Assembly: GCA_024695565.1 (NCBI GenBank)
Contig: JAILHX010000093.1
Span: 1 to 9,473, forward strand
DNA: 9,473 nt
From: Saccharofermentans sp.
Lineage (GTDB): Bacteria > Bacillota_A > Clostridia > Saccharofermentanales > Saccharofermentanaceae
Direction of reading: 5' to 3'
Shown: in pieces, positions 6,177 to 9,473 of the stretch
How positions within the stretch are numbered: the first letter of the stretch is position 1
Layout of the letters: every line of letters begins with the position of its first letter
Notes under the pieces: model-generated
Seen by the model: the letters and a program-made list of their open reading frames with translations, nothing else
Told to the model about the DNA's origin: nothing
Databases searched by the model: none
Position numbers and translations under genes: made by a program

Positions 6177-8255
6177 TTAATTATCTTTTGTTGCAGCCTT
6201 CTTGGGAGCAGCAGTCTTCTTGGCTGCCGGCTTCTTTGCAGGCTTTGCGGCAGCGGTCTTAGCCGCGGGCTTGGCTGCTGCCTTGGTTGTCTTTGATGTT
6301 GTCTTCTTAGCTGAGGTCTTCTTTGCTGCGGGCTTTGCGGCCTTCTTAGCCGGAGCCTTGGCCTTCTTCTTAACAGGATCCTTAACCTTCATGAAGTAGA
6401 TACCTGCAAGAGGAGGAAGATTGATCTTAACCTTGTAAGGCTTGCCGTTGAGCGGCTCATCGATTGCTTCAAAGCACCCGTTCATGTCTGTCGCCGTAGG
6501 ATATCCTGATCCGCCGTGGCACATGTCATCAGTATTGAAGACGATCTTATATGTGCCGAGTTCATAGACCGGCATCTCGTACCCTTCGAGAGGCTGGGGA
6601 ACCATGTTGAGAGCGACATAGATATCGTTCTTCTCAGGATCCGGACAGGATCTCTTGTATACGAATACGTTGTTCTTGGTGTCATCTGCTGCGATCCACT
6701 CGAAGCCTGCCCATGTGTGGTCATCTGCCCACAGCTGGGGATTCTCAATATAGAACTTGTTGAGTTCGCTGTTGAAGTTCTGGAGCAGACGGTGTGATTC
6801 ATAATCTAACAGGAACCATTCCAGCTGCTCATAGAAACGCCACTCGATGAACTGACCGAACTCTGCGCCCATGAAGTTGAGCTTAGCGCCCGGGTGGCTT
6901 ATCTGATAGAGCATCATGGAACGTAGCGAAGCAAACTTCCTCCAGATATCGCCCGGCATCTTATCGATCAGCGAATGCTTGCCGTGAACTACTTCATCGT
7001 GAGACAGGCTCAGGATGTAGTTCTCTGCAAACGCATACATCATGGAGAAGGTGAACTCATCGTGATGCCAGCCTCTCGCATAGGAATCCGTCGAGAAATA
7101 ATCGAGAGTATCGTGCATCCATCCCATGTTCCACTTATGTGTGAATCCTAAGCCGCCGTCCTCAACGGGATGAGATACTTTAGGCCATGCAGTGGACTCT
7201 TCGGCAATAAGCATTGCATAAGGATAGTTCTTGCGGATGATGGAGTTAAGTCTCTTGAAGAATTCGATTGCTTCAAGATTCTCGTTGCCGCCGTATTTAT
7301 TCGGGATGTACTGGTTTCTTCCATAGTCTCTGTAGAGCATTGAAGAAACTGCATCAACACGGATACCGTCCAAATGGAATTCGTCGATCCAGTAAACCGC
7401 ATTGGAGATGAGGAATGAGAGGACTTCGTTCTTGGAGTAATCGAAAACATAAGTACCCCACTCCCTGTGCTCACCGATCCTGGGATCAGCATATTCATAG
7501 CAAGGCGTACCGTCGAATCTGACGAGGCCTTCCATATTCTTCGGGAAGTGTGCCGGAACCCAGTCAAGGATCACGGAGATGCCGTTCTGGTGAAGAACGT
7601 CTACCATAAACTTGAAGTCTGCCGGTGTTCCGAATCTTGAAGTAACGGCATAGTAGCCTGTTACCTGATAGCCCCACGAGTCATCCAGAGGATGCTCTAA
7701 GATAGGCATAAGCTCTACGTGTGTGTAGTGCATCTTCTTGCAGTAATCTGCAAGATCGATGGCAAGTTCTCTGTAGGTGAAGAAGTTTCCGTCCGGATGT
7801 CTTCTCCAGGATCCCAAATGGATCTCATAGATGTTGATGGGCTTAGGAGCCAACGCATCCGTTCTGCTCTTTACAAAAGCATCGTCATTCCAGATATAGT
7901 CATCAGGATCGTATATGATCGATGCATTGTTGGGTCTGGTCTCAAAGTGTCTTGCGTAGGGGTCGCCCTTCTCGTAGATCCTGTTATCGTCTCCGATAAC
8001 CCTGTACTTATAGCGGTCCCACTGACGGGCCTCAGGAACCTTCTGCTCCCAGATACCCGTCTTACCAAGCATAAACATCTGGCAGTCGTTAGGATCCCAA
8101 TCGTTGAAATCGCCCATAACGCTGACCATTCTCGCTTTAGGAGCCCACACGCTGAATATAAAGCCCTTCCCGTTCTCGTCCTCATAAGGATGAGCACCGA
8201 GGAACTTGTAGCTCATATAGTTCTCGCCCTTGTTAAATAAATAAGCGGCATCCAT
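6177..8255 (-). CDS. glgB: 1,4-alpha-glucan branching enzyme (GH13) with Lys/Ala-rich C-terminal tail
   Basis: The enzyme cuts an alpha-1,4-glucan and re-attaches the piece through an alpha-1,6 bond, creating glycogen branches. The start (AYLFNKGENYMSYKFLGAHP) leads into a CBM48 domain (GFIFSVWAPKA to about residue 105). The GH13 barrel contains DWVPAHFPKN, GIRVDAVSSMLY (nucleophile D301), AEESTAWP (E352) and LSHDEVVHGK (D420), all typical of branching enzymes. The all-beta C-terminal domain ends near AGIYFMKVKDP, after which about 66 residues (about 627-692) consist almost only of Lys, Ala, Pro and Thr. ATG at 8255 is preferred over the in-frame TTG at 8267: the AGGAGG site is one base from the TTG, which is too close, but 13 bases from the ATG. 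A later ATG at 8216 would lose the conserved AYLF segment. This is the first gene of the operon. Confidence 0.97.
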   Translation of the reverse strand: MDAAYLFNKGENYMSYKFLGAHPYEDENGKGFIFSVWAPKARMVSVMGDFNDWDPNDCQMFMLGKTGIWEQKVPEARQWDRYKYRVIGDDNRIYEKGDPYARHFETRPNNASIIYDPDDYIWNDDAFVKSRTDALAPKPINIYEIHLGSWRRHPDGNFFTYRELAIDLADYCKKMHYTHVELMPILEHPLDDSWGYQVTGYYAVTSRFGTPADFKFMVDVLHQNGISVILDWVPAHFPKNMEGLVRFDGTPCYEYADPRIGEHREWGTYVFDYSKNEVLSFLISNAVYWIDEFHLDGIRVDAVSSMLYRDYGRNQYIPNKYGGNENLEAIEFFKRLNSIIRKNYPYAMLIAEESTAWPKVSHPVEDGGLGFTHKWNMGWMHDTLDYFSTDSYARGWHHDEFTFSMMYAFAENYILSLSHDEVVHGKHSLIDKMPGDIWRKFASLRSMMLYQISHPGAKLNFMGAEFGQFIEWRFYEQLEWFLLDYESHRLLQNFNSELNKFYIENPQLWADDHTWAGFEWIAADDTKNNVFVYKRSCPDPEKNDIYVALNMVPQPLEGYEMPVYELGTYKIVFNTDDMCHGGSGYPTATDMNGCFEAIDEPLNGKPYKVKINLPPLAGIYFMKVKDPVKKKAKAPAKKAAKPAAKKTSAKKTTSKTTKAAAKPAAKTAAAKPAKKPAAKKTAAPKKAATKDN
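6180..6377 (-). repeat. Histone H1-like Lys/Ala/Pro/Thr-rich C-terminal tail of GlgB
   Basis: About 66 codons at the end of glgB encode low-complexity sequence such as KKAKAPAKKAAKPAAKK and AAKPAKKPAAKKTAAPKK. By hand count the last 69 residues contain 24 Lys and only two acidic residues, making the tail much more basic than that of GlgA. It begins directly after the expected end of the branching-enzyme fold (AGIYFMKV), so it is an added extension. It contains no recognised domain. Confidence 0.88.
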
Positions 8256-8268
8256 AGATGTAGCCAAT

Positions 8269-8274
8269 CCTCCT
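8269..8274 (-). promoter_or_regulatory. Ribosome binding site of glgB
   Basis: A perfect AGGAGG stands 13 bases before ATG 8255 and one base before the in-frame TTG 8267. The latter spacing cannot support initiation, so this site selects the ATG. Confidence 0.75.
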
Positions 8275-8286
8275 GTCCGGTTCTGG

Positions 8287-8331
8287 TGACGCTAAAAATA
8301 TGCGCGTCAAAAATCAGGGGCAGTTGCCCTT
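8287..8331 (-). promoter_or_regulatory. Two small hairpins in the glgB leader
   Basis: The predicted leader contains a 4-bp stem at its very 5' end (GGGC, loop AACT, GCCC; within 8316-8331). It also contains a 6-bp stem TGACGC/GCGTCA (8309-8304 with 8292-8287) around an 11-base AT-rich loop. The second hairpin ends 12 bases before the AGGAGG site. No known riboswitch class is recognised. A role in mRNA stability or translation is possible but not shown. Confidence 0.45.
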
Positions 8332-8341
8332 AATAACAGAT

Positions 8342-8370
8342 ATTATAAACTAAAATAGAGCATTTACCAA
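8342..8370 (-). promoter_or_regulatory. Sigma-A-type promoter of the glycogen operon
   Basis: On the minus strand a -35 box TTGGTA (8370-8365) is followed by a 17-base spacer and a perfect -10 box TATAAT (8347-8342). A start of transcription near 8335 is expected, giving a leader of about 80 nt before the glgB ATG. It is the best promoter match in the intergenic region. Confidence 0.75.
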
Positions 8371-8507
8371 CCGAAAATACAAAAAAGCGAGGCATTTTGA
8401 GGCTGGTTTTGTGCATAATCAACTAATAGAAGTCAAAATCAAAACGTTCATTAAACACTTCTTGCTATTTTCGAGGTCAATAAAAGCCAAACAGAGCCCA
8501 AAAGATA

Positions 8508-8526
8508 CACATCACTGTGATATGCT
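8508..8526 (+). promoter_or_regulatory. Extended -10 promoter of yfcE overlapped by a palindrome
   Basis: TGATATGCT (8518-8526) fits an extended -10 element (TG, one base, then TATGCT) located 31 bases before the yfcE ATG. No good -35 box is found at the expected spacing. A perfect inverted repeat ATCAC-T-GTGAT (8511-8521) overlaps it. The symmetry continues after one mismatch to CA/TG at 8508-8509 and 8523-8524. This is a plausible repressor operator, but the binding protein is unknown. Confidence 0.5.
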
Positions 8527-8556
8527 ATTCGCAATAAAAGTATAAGGGGCATATCC

Positions 8557-9090
8557 ATGAAATATTTCGTAGCATCAGATATTCACGGCGATTCATACTG
8601 GGCACAGCGCGTCATCGACGCATTTATTGAGAGCAAGGCAGACAGATTGGTCCTCTTAGGCGACATCCTCTACCATGGTCCGAGAAACGACCTCCCTGCC
8701 AGCTATGAACCGAAGAAAGTGATCGATATATTGAACAACTACGCTGACAAGATCCTCGCGGTACGCGGCAACTGCGATACTGAAGTAGACCAGATGGTCC
8801 TGAAGTTCCCCATTATGGCTGATTATATCTACCTCGCAGATGAAGGCAGCGTTTTCTTCGTAACTCACGGCCACGTATATAACCCGATGAACCTGCCTTC
8901 TGTAATGCCTGAAGATGCCGTTCTACTCACGGGTCACACGCACGTTGCAGGAGATATTATCTGGGAATATGAAGACGGCCGTAAGATCCGTTACATGAAC
9001 CCCGGCTCCCCTTCCATTCCGAAGGAAGATACCAAGCCTTCTTACATCATCATCGAGAACGGTGTGGCTACACTCATTCCTTTTGAGTAA
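8557..9090 (+). CDS. yfcE: YfcE-type metallophosphoesterase
   Basis: This is a small cytoplasmic metal-dependent phosphodiesterase of the YfcE/MJ0936 branch of the calcineurin-like superfamily. The E. coli homologue hydrolyses model phosphodiesters, and its natural substrate is unsettled. The complete motif set is visible: SDIHG (D8, H10), GDILYHGPRN (D36), RGNCDTEVDQ (N72, D74), THGH (H104, H106) and GHTH (H126, H128), followed by MNPGSPSIPK. The length of 177 residues matches the family's roughly 180. AAGGGG (8544-8549) lies 7 bases before the ATG. The gene is divergent from the glycogen operon and convergent with the gene on its right, so a link to glycogen is not implied beyond a shared intergenic region. 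Confidence 0.93.
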   Translation: MKYFVASDIHGDSYWAQRVIDAFIESKADRLVLLGDILYHGPRNDLPASYEPKKVIDILNNYADKILAVRGNCDTEVDQMVLKFPIMADYIYLADEGSVFFVTHGHVYNPMNLPSVMPEDAVLLTGHTHVAGDIIWEYEDGRKIRYMNPGSPSIPKEDTKPSYIIIENGVATLIPFE

Positions 9091-9140
9091 CTTAGGATTC
9101 ACTCAGGATTTCCCCCGCGACATTATCAATGCACACAAAC

Positions 9141-9176
9141 AAAAAAGGAGCTGTCTGAAGAGATTGAGACAGCTCC
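9141..9176 (-). terminator. Intrinsic terminator of the 2-oxoacid oxidoreductase gene
   Basis: A perfect 10-bp stem GGAGCTGTCT/AGACAGCTCC (9147-9156 and 9167-9176) with a 10-base loop is followed on the minus strand by six T residues (9146-9141). It lies 27 bases past the stop codon at 9204. On the plus strand the hairpin is followed by AATTATAAA rather than a T-run, so it would be a poor terminator for yfcE. Confidence 0.88.
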
Positions 9177-9203
9177 AATTATAAACCGCTTTAAAGGCCG
9201 CAA

Positions 9204-9473
9204 TTACTTCGCGAAAGCTGCGCCTCTGTCAAATGCTTCCATGTTGATCGGAATGAGGTTGTGCTTTCTCTCAGGAAGGATCTCATAGAGTGACTTCTCG
9301 AAAGAATCTCTTGTGAAACAACCTGTAGCAGTAGCCATACAACCGAGCATTGTGATAGGAGCGAACATCATCTTTCCGAGCTCGGAAGCGATGTCTGAAG
9401 CCTCCATGGCAATGACCTTGATGTCAGTTCTTGTAGGTCTTGTCTTAATGAGTGAAGAGTCGAGGATCATGAG
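9204..9473 (-). CDS. 2-oxoacid:ferredoxin oxidoreductase gamma-type subunit, C-terminal part (cut by window edge)
   Basis: The visible 89 codons read LMILDSSLIKTRPTRTDI at the edge, then AMEASDIASELGKMMFAPITMLG and end in NLIPINMEAFDRGAAFAK. This pattern (SSLI strand, IA-ELG helix, hydrophobic MLG segment, terminal N-EAF--G) is that of the gamma domain of pyruvate, 2-oxoisovalerate or 2-oxoglutarate ferredoxin oxidoreductases. These oxidatively decarboxylate 2-oxoacids to acyl-CoA and reduce ferredoxin in anaerobes. The substrate cannot be decided from this fragment. The frame stays open to the right edge, so the in-frame ATG at 9470 is probably an internal methionine. An intrinsic terminator follows the stop, so this is likely the last gene of a leftward operon. 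Confidence 0.82.
   Translation of the reverse strand, partial: LMILDSSLIKTRPTRTDIKVIAMEASDIASELGKMMFAPITMLGCMATATGCFTRDSFEKSLYEILPERKHNLIPINMEAFDRGAAFAK

Noticed and set aside
7719..8240. A 173-codon plus-strand open frame inside glgB
   Set aside because: It overlaps the conserved CBM48 and early barrel region of GlgB, lacks any family resemblance and is explained by codon bias of the real gene.
8377..8405. Short direct repeat GAGGC-ATTTT-GAGGC upstream of the glycogen promoter
   Set aside because: Only five bases are repeated, in AT-rich sequence; this is expected by chance.
8438..8452. Possible catabolite-control (cre) or LacI-family operator around AAAACGTT
   Set aside because: It matches the cre consensus only with two mismatches at conserved positions, is not well palindromic and lies about 70 bases upstream of the -35 box.

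Overview
The window looks like a chromosomal segment of a Gram-positive anaerobe of the class Clostridia. The evidence is a five-gene glycogen operon that carries both glgC and the Firmicutes-type paralogue glgD, purine-rich Shine-Dalgarno sites, moderate GC content by eye, and a ferredoxin-type 2-oxoacid oxidoreductase subunit at the right edge. The genus cannot be named from the sequence alone.

Positions 1 to about 8370, minus strand: one operon in the order glgB, glgC, glgD, glgA, then a GH13 neopullulanase/amylopullulanase-like gene that runs off the left edge. GlgC makes ADP-glucose, probably tuned by the catalytically degenerate GlgD. GlgA builds the alpha-1,4 chain, GlgB adds alpha-1,6 branches, and the GH13 enzyme would trim or remobilise the polymer. 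Genes are separated by 33, 28 and 2 bases and finally by an overlap, so translation is probably coupled. A good sigma-A-type promoter (TTGGTA, 17 bases, TATAAT) precedes glgB, with a leader of about 80 nt that holds two small hairpins.

The most unusual content is not a new gene. GlgA and GlgB, but not GlgC or GlgD, end in long lysine/alanine/proline-rich low-complexity tails that resemble histone H1 tails; the one on GlgA contains ten pentads of the form xxxKK. The GH13 gene starts at a TTG that overlaps the glgA stop codon, with its ribosome binding site inside the end of the GlgA tail. Forty-two bases after that TTG the coding sequence contains a 13-bp stem with a four-base loop.

Positions 8371 to 8556 are the rest of the divergent intergenic region. 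A near-perfect palindrome lies over the presumed -10 element of the rightward gene yfcE, a metallophosphoesterase (8557-9090). Positions 9091 to 9203 contain an intrinsic terminator oriented for the minus-strand gene on the right. That gene is the C-terminal end of a 2-oxoacid:ferredoxin oxidoreductase gamma-type subunit (9204 to the edge). No tRNA, rRNA, CRISPR array, insertion sequence or phage gene was seen.
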